Below the pieces are notes generated by a model. It was not told where the DNA came from. It worked only from the letters and a program-made list of their open reading frames with translations, and did no database searches. This document shows positions 39,965 through 53,420 of a stretch of DNA of 64,000 bases, piece by piece. Made by a program: the position numbers and the translations under genes. The stretch is from Stutzerimonas urumqiensis (GTDB lineage: Bacteria > Pseudomonadota > Gammaproteobacteria > Pseudomonadales > Pseudomonadaceae), in assembly GCF_003640395.1 (NCBI RefSeq), contig NZ_RBZQ01000003.1:124001-188000 (forward strand), in the 5' to 3' direction. How positions within the stretch are numbered: the first letter of the stretch is position 1; every line of letters starts with the position of its first letter.

Positions 39965-42367
39965 ATGCCCACGCTGACACAGTTGTTCCGCCCCGCCCTG
40001 CTGACCGCCGCCGTTGCATTGGCCGCTCAGTCGCTGACCGCGTACGCCGCGCCAGCCGGCGAGCAACGCGAATACACCTTGCCCGCCGCCCCGCTGGCCA
40101 GCACCCTGACCGGCATCGCCGCCGATGCCGGCCTGGTCCTGAGCATCGACCCGAAACTAGTCGAAGGCCGCCAGGCCCGCCCGGTGCAAGGACGCTTCGA
40201 TGCCGAAGGCGCACTGCGCGAGGCCCTGCGCGGGACGGGGCTGGAGCTGAAAGCAACGTCGACAGGTGCCTACAGCATCGCGCCCAGTGGCGTGACGGAT
40301 ACGGCGGTCGTCCTGCCGGAGGTGCTCGTCACGGGCAGCAGCGAGGTCGAGACAGCCTGGAGCCGAACCGACGGCTACGTCGCTCGCCGCACCGCAGCCG
40401 GCACCAAGACCGACACGCCCATTCTGGAAGTGCCTCGTTCGATTTCGATCATTACTCGCGAACAGCTGGACGACCGGTCGACACCGAGCCTTAATGACGC
40501 GCTGCGTTACACCGCGGGCGTGATGAGCAGCGGCTATGGTTCCGATACGAGAGCGGACTGGCTGCGCATTCGCGGCTTCGTCCCCACTCAGTTCCTCGAC
40601 GGCCTGCCGTTGCCGATCGGATCGTTCGCCAATCCGAAGATCGAGCCGTGGAACCTGCAACGCATCGCCGTTCTGCGCGGCCCCGCGTCTTCGGTATATG
40701 GCCAGACCCCACCCGGCGGGCTGCTGGACATGGTCAGCCGGCGACCCGAAGCGCAAACGAGCCACGAGGTCGAGTTCCAGGCGGGTAGCAACGAGCACAA
40801 GCAGCTCAGCTTCGATACCACGGGCGCACTGACCGAAGACAAAACCTGGCTTTATCGCCTCAGCGGCACCGTGCGGGACAGCAATTCGGCGATCGACCAC
40901 ATCCCTGACGAGCGCCTGAACATCGCTCCGAGCCTGACCTGGAACATCAGCGACACGACCCATCTGACGTTCCTGTCGCAATTCACGCGGGACGACACCG
41001 GCATCACAGGTCAATTCCTGCCGCTGGAAGGCACCAAGCTGCCATCTCCGGTGGGCGACATTTCGCATCACAAGAACCTTGGCGAGCCGGACTGGGACTT
41101 CTACGACCGGACTTACTATGCGCTTGGCTACGCCTTCGATCACCGTTTGAACGAGACCTGGCAGTTCCGCCAGAACCTGCGTTACACCAAGAGCGATCTG
41201 GAATTCCAGGCGGTCAACGTGGGGACGTTCAACGATGTCGACGCCAACGGTATGGTGAATCGCGAGTCGGGCATCGTCGACGAAGACATCAGCCAGTTCG
41301 CCATCGACAACAACTTCCAGGCCGACTTCACGACGGGCCGACTGGATCACACCCTGCTGCTCGGCCTGGATCATCAGCGTTCGAACACCAATTACCGCTG
41401 GCTGTATGGCATGGGCGTACCGCCGATCAGCGTGGTCGATCCCCAGTACGGTCAAGACCTCTCCGGTGTCACCTACTTTGCCTTGCAGAATTTCAACCAG
41501 AAGGTTCGCCAGACAGGCTTGTACATCCAAGACCAGATTGCGCTCGACAAATGGCGCTTCACGCTCGGCGGTCGGGAAGACTGGATTCATGTCGGCACGA
41601 CGTTCTACAACTCGAACGGTGCGACCGACACTCAACGTGAGCGCAGCTTCAGCGCCAACGTCGGCGTCAGTTACGTCCTGGATAACGGCCTGACTCCCTA
41701 TGCTTCCTACAGCGAATCCTTCCAGCCGGCCCAGGGCGCGAACGTCAATAGCACCCAATCCTTCGAGCCGACCGAAGGACGGCAGTACGAGATGGGCCTC
41801 AAGTACCAGCCGTACGGGACCAACGCGCTGTTCACCGCGGCGGTATTCGATCTTCGCCAGGAGAACGTCAGCGTCACCGAAGGGAGCGTGACCCGGCAGA
41901 TCGGCGAGTTGAAGGTTCAGGGACTAGAGCTCGAAGCCACCGCCGATGTGACCGATAACCTGCAACTTCAAGCGTCATATACCTATCTCGACGCGGAAAT
42001 CCTCAAGGGCAACGACCAAGGTAACCGCATGCAGCAGGTGCCACGTAACCAGGCCACTGCCTGGGCCGACTACACCTGGCGAAATGGATTGCTGGCGGGT
42101 TTCGGTCTTGGCGCCGGCGTGCGCTATGTCAGCGATACCTACGGCAACACCGCCAACACTTACCTGGGGCACGTCGGCTCCTACACCGTCTACGACGCCT
42201 CCGCTCACTACGACCTTGGCCGTCTCGACAGTGCGCTCGAAGGGCTCACCGTTGCCGTCGATGCGAAGAACGTCTTCAACAAGGAATACCTGTCCACTTG
42301 CGACGGCTTTTGGTGCTACTACGGCGACGAGCGAAACGTCATTGCCAGCCTGAACTACAAGTGGTGA
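39965..42367 (+). CDS. TonB-dependent siderophore receptor with STN signalling domain (FhuA/FoxA-like)
   Basis: 800-residue outer-membrane receptor. Signal peptide (about 1-28, AYAA cleavage), STN signalling domain (about 36-108), TonB-box-like DTAVVLPEVLVTGS (near 115), plug (about 150-265, VPRSISIITREQL, RIRGFVP, LRGPASSVYGQTPPGG) and a 22-strand barrel ending with aromatic NVIASLNYKW. The final LSTCDGFWCYYGDERNVIA with a Cys pair resembles hydroxamate-siderophore receptors. The substrate is not determinable. GC content looks lower than in neighbours. An 8-codon ATG...TGA frame precedes its ribosome site. Confidence 0.92.
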   Translation: MPTLTQLFRPALLTAAVALAAQSLTAYAAPAGEQREYTLPAAPLASTLTGIAADAGLVLSIDPKLVEGRQARPVQGRFDAEGALREALRGTGLELKATSTGAYSIAPSGVTDTAVVLPEVLVTGSSEVETAWSRTDGYVARRTAAGTKTDTPILEVPRSISIITREQLDDRSTPSLNDALRYTAGVMSSGYGSDTRADWLRIRGFVPTQFLDGLPLPIGSFANPKIEPWNLQRIAVLRGPASSVYGQTPPGGLLDMVSRRPEAQTSHEVEFQAGSNEHKQLSFDTTGALTEDKTWLYRLSGTVRDSNSAIDHIPDERLNIAPSLTWNISDTTHLTFLSQFTRDDTGITGQFLPLEGTKLPSPVGDISHHKNLGEPDWDFYDRTYYALGYAFDHRLNETWQFRQNLRYTKSDLEFQAVNVGTFNDVDANGMVNRESGIVDEDISQFAIDNNFQADFTTGRLDHTLLLGLDHQRSNTNYRWLYGMGVPPISVVDPQYGQDLSGVTYFALQNFNQKVRQTGLYIQDQIALDKWRFTLGGREDWIHVGTTFYNSNGATDTQRERSFSANVGVSYVLDNGLTPYASYSESFQPAQGANVNSTQSFEPTEGRQYEMGLKYQPYGTNALFTAAVFDLRQENVSVTEGSVTRQIGELKVQGLELEATADVTDNLQLQASYTYLDAEILKGNDQGNRMQQVPRNQATAWADYTWRNGLLAGFGLGAGVRYVSDTYGNTANTYLGHVGSYTVYDASAHYDLGRLDSALEGLTVAVDAKNVFNKEYLSTCDGFWCYYGDERNVIASLNYKW

Positions 42368-42373
42368 TCAACC

Positions 42374-42406
42374 CGAGGCATCACCGGCGAACCCGCTGAT
42401 GCCTCG
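42374..42406 (+). terminator. hairpin between receptor and PepSY genes
   Basis: Perfect 10-bp stem CGAGGCATCA (42374-42383) / TGATGCCTCG (42397-42406), 13-base loop, starting 7 bp after the receptor stop. It is not followed by a T run, so partial termination or 3'-end protection of receptor mRNA is more likely than a full stop. Confidence 0.5.
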
Positions 42407-42421
42407 CCACGGAATTTCCTT

Positions 42422-43543
42422 ATGCAAAGCTCCACCATCCGACGCTGGTCCGCCGTTCACACCTGGACCAGCCTCATCTGCACGGTGTTCCTGCTGATGC
42501 TGGCGATCACCGGCCTGCCGTTGATCTTTCATCATGAGCTGGAGCACCTGCTCGGCGAGGCGCCCGAGTTGCGCGAGATGCCCGCCGATACGCCACGGCT
42601 CGATCTGGAGCAGGTGGTGCTCGCCGCCGAGCGGCACCGGCCGGACGAGGTCGTGCAATACCTCGGCTGGGAAGCGGACGAACCCAACGGCGTCGTCGCC
42701 ATCATGGCGGCAACGGCCGGGACCGAGCCGAACAGCTCGCACACCTTCATGCTCGATGCGCGCACCGGCGAAGCCGTCGAAATGCCGGCGGCCAATGGCG
42801 GCATCATGATGTTCTTCCTGCGCATGCACGTGGACATGTTCGCCGGGCTGCCGGGCAAGCTGCTGTTGGCCTTCATGGGCGTGCTGTTCGTCGTGGCGAT
42901 CGTTTCGGGCGTGGTGCTCTACGCGCCGTTCATGCGCCGACTGGACTTCGCCGAAGTGCGCCACGACCGCTCGCGACGCACGCGCTGGCTGGACCTGCAC
43001 AACCTGATCGGTATCGTCACGCTGACGTGGGCGCTGGTGGTCGGTGTCACCGGCGTGATCACCGCCACGGCCGATCTGCTGATCGCCGCCTGGCGCAACG
43101 AATCGCTCGCGGCGATGGTCGAGCCCTACCGCGACGCCCCGCCGTTGCAACAACGCGCCCAGGCCAGCGACCTGCTGGAGATCGCCAGACGCGCCACGCC
43201 GGGCATGGTCCCGGATTTCATCGCCTTCCCCGGCACGCGTTTCTCCAGCGAACACCACTACGCGGTGTTCATGGTCGGCGACAGCCACGTCACGTCGCAC
43301 CTCTGGACGCCCGTGCTGATCGACGCGCAGACACTGGAGGTCACGGCCGTGGGTACGCGCCCCTGGTACATGGACGCGCTGTCGCTGTCCTCGCCATTGC
43401 ATTTCGGCGACTACGGTGGACGACCGATGCAGATTCTCTGGGCCGTGCTGGACCTGCTGACCATCTTCGTGCTGATCAGCGGCCTGTACCTGTGGTGGGT
43501 TCGGCGACGCAGCGTGAGTACGGCGCGGGCGGTGACGGCATGA
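42422..43543 (+). CDS. PepSY-associated membrane protein (putative ferrisiderophore reductase)
   Basis: 373 aa with about four membrane helices (near 18-38, 150-172, 195-218, 345-365), two PepSY regions between them and the conserved His residues typical of PepSY_TM proteins such as FoxB/PiuB-type siderophore-iron reductases. Starts 54 bp after the receptor and ends in an ATGA overlap with the next gene, so it should be read with the receptor. Reductive release of iron is inferred from family and context. Confidence 0.85.
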   Translation: MQSSTIRRWSAVHTWTSLICTVFLLMLAITGLPLIFHHELEHLLGEAPELREMPADTPRLDLEQVVLAAERHRPDEVVQYLGWEADEPNGVVAIMAATAGTEPNSSHTFMLDARTGEAVEMPAANGGIMMFFLRMHVDMFAGLPGKLLLAFMGVLFVVAIVSGVVLYAPFMRRLDFAEVRHDRSRRTRWLDLHNLIGIVTLTWALVVGVTGVITATADLLIAAWRNESLAAMVEPYRDAPPLQQRAQASDLLEIARRATPGMVPDFIAFPGTRFSSEHHYAVFMVGDSHVTSHLWTPVLIDAQTLEVTAVGTRPWYMDALSLSSPLHFGDYGGRPMQILWAVLDLLTIFVLISGLYLWWVRRRSVSTARAVTA

Positions 43544-43749
43544 ACTGGCGCCGCTCGACTTTCCTGCTGCCCTTGCTGATTGCCGTGCTGAGCGGAGCGG
43601 GACTGATCGTCGCGCTATTCGGCGACGGGGCCTGGGACATGCTGTCCTGGCTCGGGCTGGGGATTCCTGCAGTGCTGGGCTGCTGGCCCCTGTTGCTTGG
43701 CGGCAAGCGCAGCCGACAACCCGCAGTTGCCGCTCGCCGCACGGAGTGA
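43540..43749 (+). CDS. small hydrophobic inner-membrane protein, unrecognised
   Basis: 69 aa from the ATG at 43540, overlapping the PepSY stop (ATGA). Two membrane helices (about 9-26 and 35-53: STFLLPLLIAVLSGAGLIVA, SWLGLGIPAVLGCWPLLLG) and a basic tail. I do not recognise a family. Coupled translation points to a partner role for the PepSY protein, such as a small accessory subunit. The following 127 bp show no gene. Confidence 0.72.
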   Translation: MNWRRSTFLLPLLIAVLSGAGLIVALFGDGAWDMLSWLGLGIPAVLGCWPLLLGGKRSRQPAVAARRTE

Positions 43750-43876
43750 AACCGCACGGCGAGCGGCTGCTTCCCAAGTCGCGCGCCGACGTAGCGGTGT
43801 CCCGGCCTAACCGGAGGAACCTCGGCCCCACTCAAGGGACTGTCATTCCTTGCTCAGGACGTATGAGCGGGCCTGT

Positions 43877-44509
43877 TCACCATGACCCGTACGGGATGCC
43901 GTGCTGTTCGATGTAGGCCTTGGACTCTTCGGAGAGAAAGTAATACTCGCCTCCTGATTGCCCGCCATAAGGCCCCTTGGGCTCGACTTCTGCCTGCGCA
44001 TGCAGCACTTCGACGGGCTTGCCACAGGTGCTCATGACCCACCCGCGGACAACCCCACCCGGTGCGAGTCCAAACGCTAGCGCATGACGATACTCGCTGG
44101 TCTGACAGGGCGGGTCGAGCCGCTCGGTCATCAGCTGCCGGGCACGCTCGGGGATTTCCAGGATGATCCGGTACGTCTGGGGCTCGGCCAGTGATTGCCA
44201 GCGAATGTAGATGCGCTTGGGCAGGTCGGCGCCGTTGACGTGACGGCCCTTTCCCCAGCTCACCCGCCAACCTGCGGCATTGCCGGTACCATCGGTGGGC
44301 ACATGTACGGATACCGTGCCACTGCCCACATGGAAGAACCTTTGCCCATCGATATCTTCCACCTCGGCAGTTTCCACCCAGACCTCCATGTGATCCGGGG
44401 CGAGGAAACCCAGGCGCCAGTAGCGGTACGGCAAGTCGCTCGGATAAGGCGCTGCGCCAGTGCAAGCGGCGATCGACAGCAGCACCAAGGCCAGTAGTGT
44501 CGTTTTCAT
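43877..44509 (-). CDS. DUF2931 lipoprotein (putative immunity protein)
   Basis: 210 aa with a short signal peptide and lipobox SIAAC (Cys16). The rest matches the DUF2931 family: YRYWRLGFLAPDHMEVWVET, KRIYIRWQSLAEPQTYRIILEIPE, AFGLAPGGVVRGWVM and a terminal GQSGGEYYFLSEESKAYIEQ. Its ATG lies in the stop codon of the lipase-effector gene (ATGA), and such lipoproteins are commonly encoded beside DUF2235 lipases. An outer-membrane or periplasmic immunity role is inferred. Confidence 0.8.
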   Translation of the reverse strand: MKTTLLALVLLSIAACTGAAPYPSDLPYRYWRLGFLAPDHMEVWVETAEVEDIDGQRFFHVGSGTVSVHVPTDGTGNAAGWRVSWGKGRHVNGADLPKRIYIRWQSLAEPQTYRIILEIPERARQLMTERLDPPCQTSEYRHALAFGLAPGGVVRGWVMSTCGKPVEVLHAQAEVEPKGPYGGQSGGEYYFLSEESKAYIEQHGIPYGSW

Positions 44510-46401
44510 CGTTTGTTGTCCAGGGGCTTATCGGGGTAGCGCACTCGCTCTGGGTCCGCCGGGGCGTTGATGAAGATAACGTCGGCCTTGCCACCACTGC
44601 TGCCCGCGGCCACGTTCCAATTCGCGGACAGATGGATATAGCGCTGGCGCAACAGGCGCTCTTCCTGCGCAGTCAGTGAGCCGCTGCCTGCCTTCGCCCA
44701 GGCCATCAGCTTGTCCGAGATCGGTACGAGCTCTTCGGGAAGGGCCAATGCTGGATCCTTCTCTTGAATCGGATTTAACGGAACGCCCGCCTCCACGGCC
44801 AGCGCCTGCATCACCCGTAAATACACACGTGACAGATGCCCATACACCTTCCGCTCCAGATAGGGTGCCGCCATGACGTGTTTCATCCGATCGTCGCGCC
44901 CGCCGCCATAGGGCATGAACAGCTCCCAGACGTCCGTTCGCAGCTCAGCGGTCGCGTCCTTGGGGTCGAGCAGGTCGGCACGCTGGAGACGCTCGGTCTC
45001 CCGTTGGGCCTGATGATAGGCCGGTGTACGGTACGGGTCCGTATCACGGACTACCCAGTTGCTCTGCGGCCGCGCCAGATAGAGACGCTCGACGGCTTGC
45101 GCCGGATACCCACCGCCGAGATCCGAATGCGCACCCGGCAGGACGATCTCGCGATGGGGCGGCGCCACCCGGTTGAGGGCGAAATTGAGCCGGTGCTCGT
45201 CGCGTGCCGCGAGCTGGACGACGTGGCGGGCCGCATCCGGCGCCAGGTAAAGGTCGACGCCAGCGTTCTGATCATCGCTGGGATCGCCCCAGTCCGACCA
45301 GCCGCCTACGGCCGCAACGGTGTCGATCAGGCCGATGAAGTTGATGAGAACGTCGCTTTGCCAATCGAAGCCGGACGCCTTGCCGAGCTTGCCGGTGCGC
45401 CGCAGCTCACCGAGCGGTCCCTTGTCCTTGAGGAGTATCTGGTTGGCGAAATGCCGGGCGGCGGCCGCCCCTCGGCTGAAACCGAAGATGTCGAGTTCAA
45501 GTCTTGCCAGGACGGTTGTCGGATTCTGTTCGGCAAAGCCGTCGACCGCTTGCAGAAGCAGGGCGAAGCCTTCGTCGACCTTGGCCAGGACGCCGGTTGA
45601 GCCACGACCGAGCGCCTGACCTGGAAACAGGCTGTCCTCTTCACCCGAAATCGTACCGATGCCAGTGACGTACAAAGGAAGACAAACCGCTGACTCGCCC
45701 CCGTTTTTCGTTGCCTTCAGGTCCTCTTTGTACAAGTCGTACAACCGCCAGATATTGCTCACATCGTTCCCGTAGCTGCTGTCCGGGTCGAGATGATGAA
45801 ACTCGCAGCGTTGGGCGATGGCGAGCGACGTCTGCTCGCCGATGCCAAGCGCGGCCGCACGGCACTGGGCGCCGATGGCGCTGTTGCTGGCGTTGTTGCC
45901 GGTCCCGTCGAAGAACACGCCGATGCGCAACGTGACGGCTTGGCGCTCGCTGAGTTCTTCCTCCTCTTCTTCCTCTTCCAGTCCGTGCGGCGCGGGCTCG
46001 ACGGGTGCTTCCGAGGCAAGCCCTTTGGTGACCAGCGGCCCCGGCGGCACGGCTCTCGCCTCGGCGGCAAGCGCAGCGGGCGCAAGGTTCAAGGGCGACG
46101 GCGGCGTGAAGCCGGCCGGCGTGTGCGACATGCCGATGACGACGGTACCGGAGCCTGCGACGATCACGTTGCCATGATTGCCAAGGCTTCCGAGCGTCGC
46201 GGCGGGCTTGCCGTTGATCAGCACATTGGGAATGAGGTTGCCGGACAGTGCGCTGCCGCAACCGGTGCTATCGCCCTGGCGCGCAGCAGGCAGGCCGTCG
46301 AAGGTGACGTCCGGCGAGCCGGTCGCGATGGGATTGTTGCCATGCCCGGGCTTCGGGCAGGCCGTGGGGTCGCCCAGTCGGGCAGCGGGTTTTGCGGACA
46401 T
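44506..46401 (-). CDS. PAAR-DUF2235 type VI lipase effector (Tle1-like)
   Basis: 631 aa. Residues about 1-95 form a PAAR spike (MSAKPAARLGDPTACPKPGHG, GNLIPNVLINGKPAAT). A linker containing eight consecutive Glu residues (142-149) leads to a DUF2235 alpha/beta-hydrolase: FFDGTGNN (163-170), catalytic GFSRG (Ser309), PGAHSDLGGGY (422-432, candidate catalytic His/Asp). Such proteins are loaded on the T6SS tube tip and degrade phospholipids in target cells. The start at 46401 gives a complete PAAR; an extension to 46458 is not PAAR-like. No VgrG or T6SS core gene is in the window. Confidence 0.88.
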   Translation of the reverse strand: MSAKPAARLGDPTACPKPGHGNNPIATGSPDVTFDGLPAARQGDSTGCGSALSGNLIPNVLINGKPAATLGSLGNHGNVIVAGSGTVVIGMSHTPAGFTPPSPLNLAPAALAAEARAVPPGPLVTKGLASEAPVEPAPHGLEEEEEEEELSERQAVTLRIGVFFDGTGNNASNSAIGAQCRAAALGIGEQTSLAIAQRCEFHHLDPDSSYGNDVSNIWRLYDLYKEDLKATKNGGESAVCLPLYVTGIGTISGEEDSLFPGQALGRGSTGVLAKVDEGFALLLQAVDGFAEQNPTTVLARLELDIFGFSRGAAAARHFANQILLKDKGPLGELRRTGKLGKASGFDWQSDVLINFIGLIDTVAAVGGWSDWGDPSDDQNAGVDLYLAPDAARHVVQLAARDEHRLNFALNRVAPPHREIVLPGAHSDLGGGYPAQAVERLYLARPQSNWVVRDTDPYRTPAYHQAQRETERLQRADLLDPKDATAELRTDVWELFMPYGGGRDDRMKHVMAAPYLERKVYGHLSRVYLRVMQALAVEAGVPLNPIQEKDPALALPEELVPISDKLMAWAKAGSGSLTAQEERLLRQRYIHLSANWNVAAGSSGGKADVIFINAPADPERVRYPDKPLDNKR

Positions 46402-46511
46402 GACCAATATCCTTATCGGTATGCGGGACCGGCACCATGCCGCACACGCCGCCGCCACGCAAACGGCCGCTCGCGTTTTACGGGATGGGTCGCAGATTTC
46501 GCCGGACCAGA

Positions 46512-46546
46512 CAAAAGAAAACCCCGCTCAGCGAGGCTGGCGGGGT
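46512..46546 (-). terminator. Rho-independent terminator of actP
   Basis: Interrupted stem ACCCCGC (46521-46527) / GCGGGGT (46540-46546) with inner CAGC/GCTG pair (46529-46532, 46536-46539). On the minus strand the stem is followed by TTTTCTTTTG, a good T run, 37 bp after the actP stop. Confidence 0.82.
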
Positions 46547-46583
46547 CTCTTCAGCCGGCGGTCAGCCAGCCTGTGCAGGCGCC

Positions 46584-48350
<1,767 letters not shown>

Positions 48351-48357
48351 ACTCGCC

Positions 48358-48624
48358 TCACTGCTCGTCGACGTCGTATTTGCGGTCGAGCTGATTCATC
48401 TTCCAGACGTAGAAGAAAATCTCGAGCACAAAGACATAGATCGCTCCCTGCTGGGCAAACCAGAACCCCAGCGGGAACCCGAAGAATTGGATGGCGTTGA
48501 GCTGCTCGACGAACAGCACCCCGAATCCAAACGAGACGACGAACCAGATCACCAGCAGCATGAACATCAGCCGCAAGTTTTCTTTCCAATAGGCCTTGGC
48601 AGCCTCACTAGTCGGTGCGGACAT
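48358..48624 (-). CDS. DUF485 inner-membrane protein (ActP partner, YjcH-like)
   Basis: 88 aa from the ATG at 48624 with a good GGAGG site. Two membrane helices (LMFMLLVIWFVVSFGFGVLF, about 20-40, and FWFAQQGAIYVFVLEIFFYVW, about 54-74) and a final MNQLDRKYDV motif define DUF485. These small proteins are encoded before actP in most proteobacteria and probably act with it. The frame extends to 48714 but without family similarity. Confidence 0.9.
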   Translation of the reverse strand: MSAPTSEAAKAYWKENLRLMFMLLVIWFVVSFGFGVLFVEQLNAIQFFGFPLGFWFAQQGAIYVFVLEIFFYVWKMNQLDRKYDVDEQ

Positions 48625-48873
48625 AGGTCCTCCAGATTTTGTTTTTGTTATATCGGCGCATTGAAGGTAGCAGGGCAGCGCCGCGCGCGCAGGTACGACT
48701 TTCGTCGATACCAAGCCCGCATGGCGCCTGCACTGCCGCTTCGTTTGCCAGCATAGCGCTATTACGCCGGATCGCTACGCCCCGCGCCGCTCGCGCGAAG
48801 AGGATGTGCGCGGCGCACGGCTTGCGGACCATCGGGCGGTGGTAACAACAAGAACAATCACCCGGAGTCCACC

Positions 48874-51990
<3,117 letters not shown>

Positions 51991-52037
51991 AACGACGCGG
52001 GCACGGCGCAAGCCCGTGCCCGCGCTTCGCCCTGCCG

Positions 52038-53258
52038 TTAGGCATAGGCCGACGGCAGCCCGCTCCACAGCTCATCGACATGACGAAAGCCCCAGGCCTG
52101 CGCCGACTCCCGCGCGACGATGCGTTCGGTCACGCCTGGCGCGGCCAGATCCAGCACTCGCTGCGGGATCTGCTCGCGCGACTTGGATGAAAAGAACACC
52201 TTCACCCGAGGCTTGAGCAGCGAGTGCGGATGCTGCTCGACGACCACCCCGATCCGCCCGCTTTCCAGCCGTACCAGCGAGCCGGTGGGGTAGATGCCAA
52301 CCGTCTTCACAAAGGCCTGGAAGACGGCTTCGTCGAAATGGCTGCCGCTCCACTCGGCCATCCGCCGCACCGCCTCGGCAGGGTCCCAGCCGGCCTTGTA
52401 CGGACGGTTGGAGGTGACCGCGTCGTACACGTCGCAGACCGCGCCCATGCGCGCGAACAGGCTGATCTGGTCACCTCGCAGGCGATGCGGATAGCCGGTG
52501 CCATCGACCTTCTCGTGATGGTGCAGGCAGACATCCAGCGCAATCTCGCTGACGCGCGGGCTGTCGCGCAACAGCCGCACACCCGCCTCGGGGTGGTTAC
52601 GCACCACGGCGAACTCGCCATCGGTCAGCTTGCCGGGCTTGTTCAGCACCACATCCGGAATGGCCATCTTGCCGACATCGTGCAGCAGCCCGGCAATGCC
52701 GGCTTCCTGCACATCCTGCTCCGACAGGCCGAGCTGGCGCGCCAGGCCAATCATCAGCGCGCAGACGGCCACCGAGTGCATGTAGGTATATTCGTCGGCC
52801 CGTTTCAGGCGCGCCAGGCTGATCAGCGCATCGGGGTTGCGCAGCACCGACTCGGTGATTTCCTCGACCAGCTCGACGACTTTCTCGGCGTCGATCGCCT
52901 GGCCCATGCGCACGTCGTTGAACATGCTGACCACCGCATCGCGCGAGCGTGCGCAGAGCCGGTAGGCCCGCGAAACCTCCTCGTCCAGCGCCACCCGCAG
53001 CGGCACCGGCACCGCCGGCTCCGCGGCGGGTGCGGCCGGTGCAGGCGCGGTCGCTTCGGCATTCGCGACAGCGGTATCGAGGCCACGCGCGGTGTCGATG
53101 ACCACCTCGGCCACGCCACTGTCGAGCAGGCGGCGCAGGTCGCGCTCGTCCTGGAGCAGGAAGCGCTTCTTCCAGAACGGATGATCGATCCAGGAACCGC
53201 AGAGTTCGGTGATGAACATGCCGAGGCGCAGCTCGGTGGTAGGGATACGTCTGAGCAT
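52038..53258 (-). CDS. HD-GYP domain protein (putative c-di-GMP phosphodiesterase)
   Basis: 406 aa from the ATG at 53258. An N-terminal DUF3391-like region (IPTTELRLGMFITELCGSWIDHPFW, about 3-30) precedes an Ala/Pro linker and a C-terminal HD-GYP domain (about 180-340): HSVAVCALM, LLHDVGKMAIPDVVLNKPG and HHHEKVDGTGYP, the motif that gives the domain its name. The metal-binding residues are present, so enzymatic activity on c-di-GMP is likely. Divergent from the acyltransferase gene. Confidence 0.92.
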   Translation of the reverse strand: MLRRIPTTELRLGMFITELCGSWIDHPFWKKRFLLQDERDLRRLLDSGVAEVVIDTARGLDTAVANAEATAPAPAAPAAEPAVPVPLRVALDEEVSRAYRLCARSRDAVVSMFNDVRMGQAIDAEKVVELVEEITESVLRNPDALISLARLKRADEYTYMHSVAVCALMIGLARQLGLSEQDVQEAGIAGLLHDVGKMAIPDVVLNKPGKLTDGEFAVVRNHPEAGVRLLRDSPRVSEIALDVCLHHHEKVDGTGYPHRLRGDQISLFARMGAVCDVYDAVTSNRPYKAGWDPAEAVRRMAEWSGSHFDEAVFQAFVKTVGIYPTGSLVRLESGRIGVVVEQHPHSLLKPRVKVFFSSKSREQIPQRVLDLAAPGVTERIVARESAQAWGFRHVDELWSGLPSAYA

Positions 53259-53420
53259 CGATGGCGCTCCGCGAGCCAGCGAACAACAAGGAAAGCCTAG
53301 CCTAGCCGGACTGATTGCAGAATGACATGACCCACGGGTCACGCTCGATTGGGCTGCCTACTCGACCGACAAACGGGCACTGCTATCATCGGCCGCTCCT
53401 GCCCGACGCGAGACCGCCCC

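Noticed and set aside
45954-45979. Glu-codon run in the lipase effector as a phase-variation tract
   Set aside because: The repeat unit is three bases, so slippage would alter linker length but not frame; mixed GAA/GAG codons also limit slippage.
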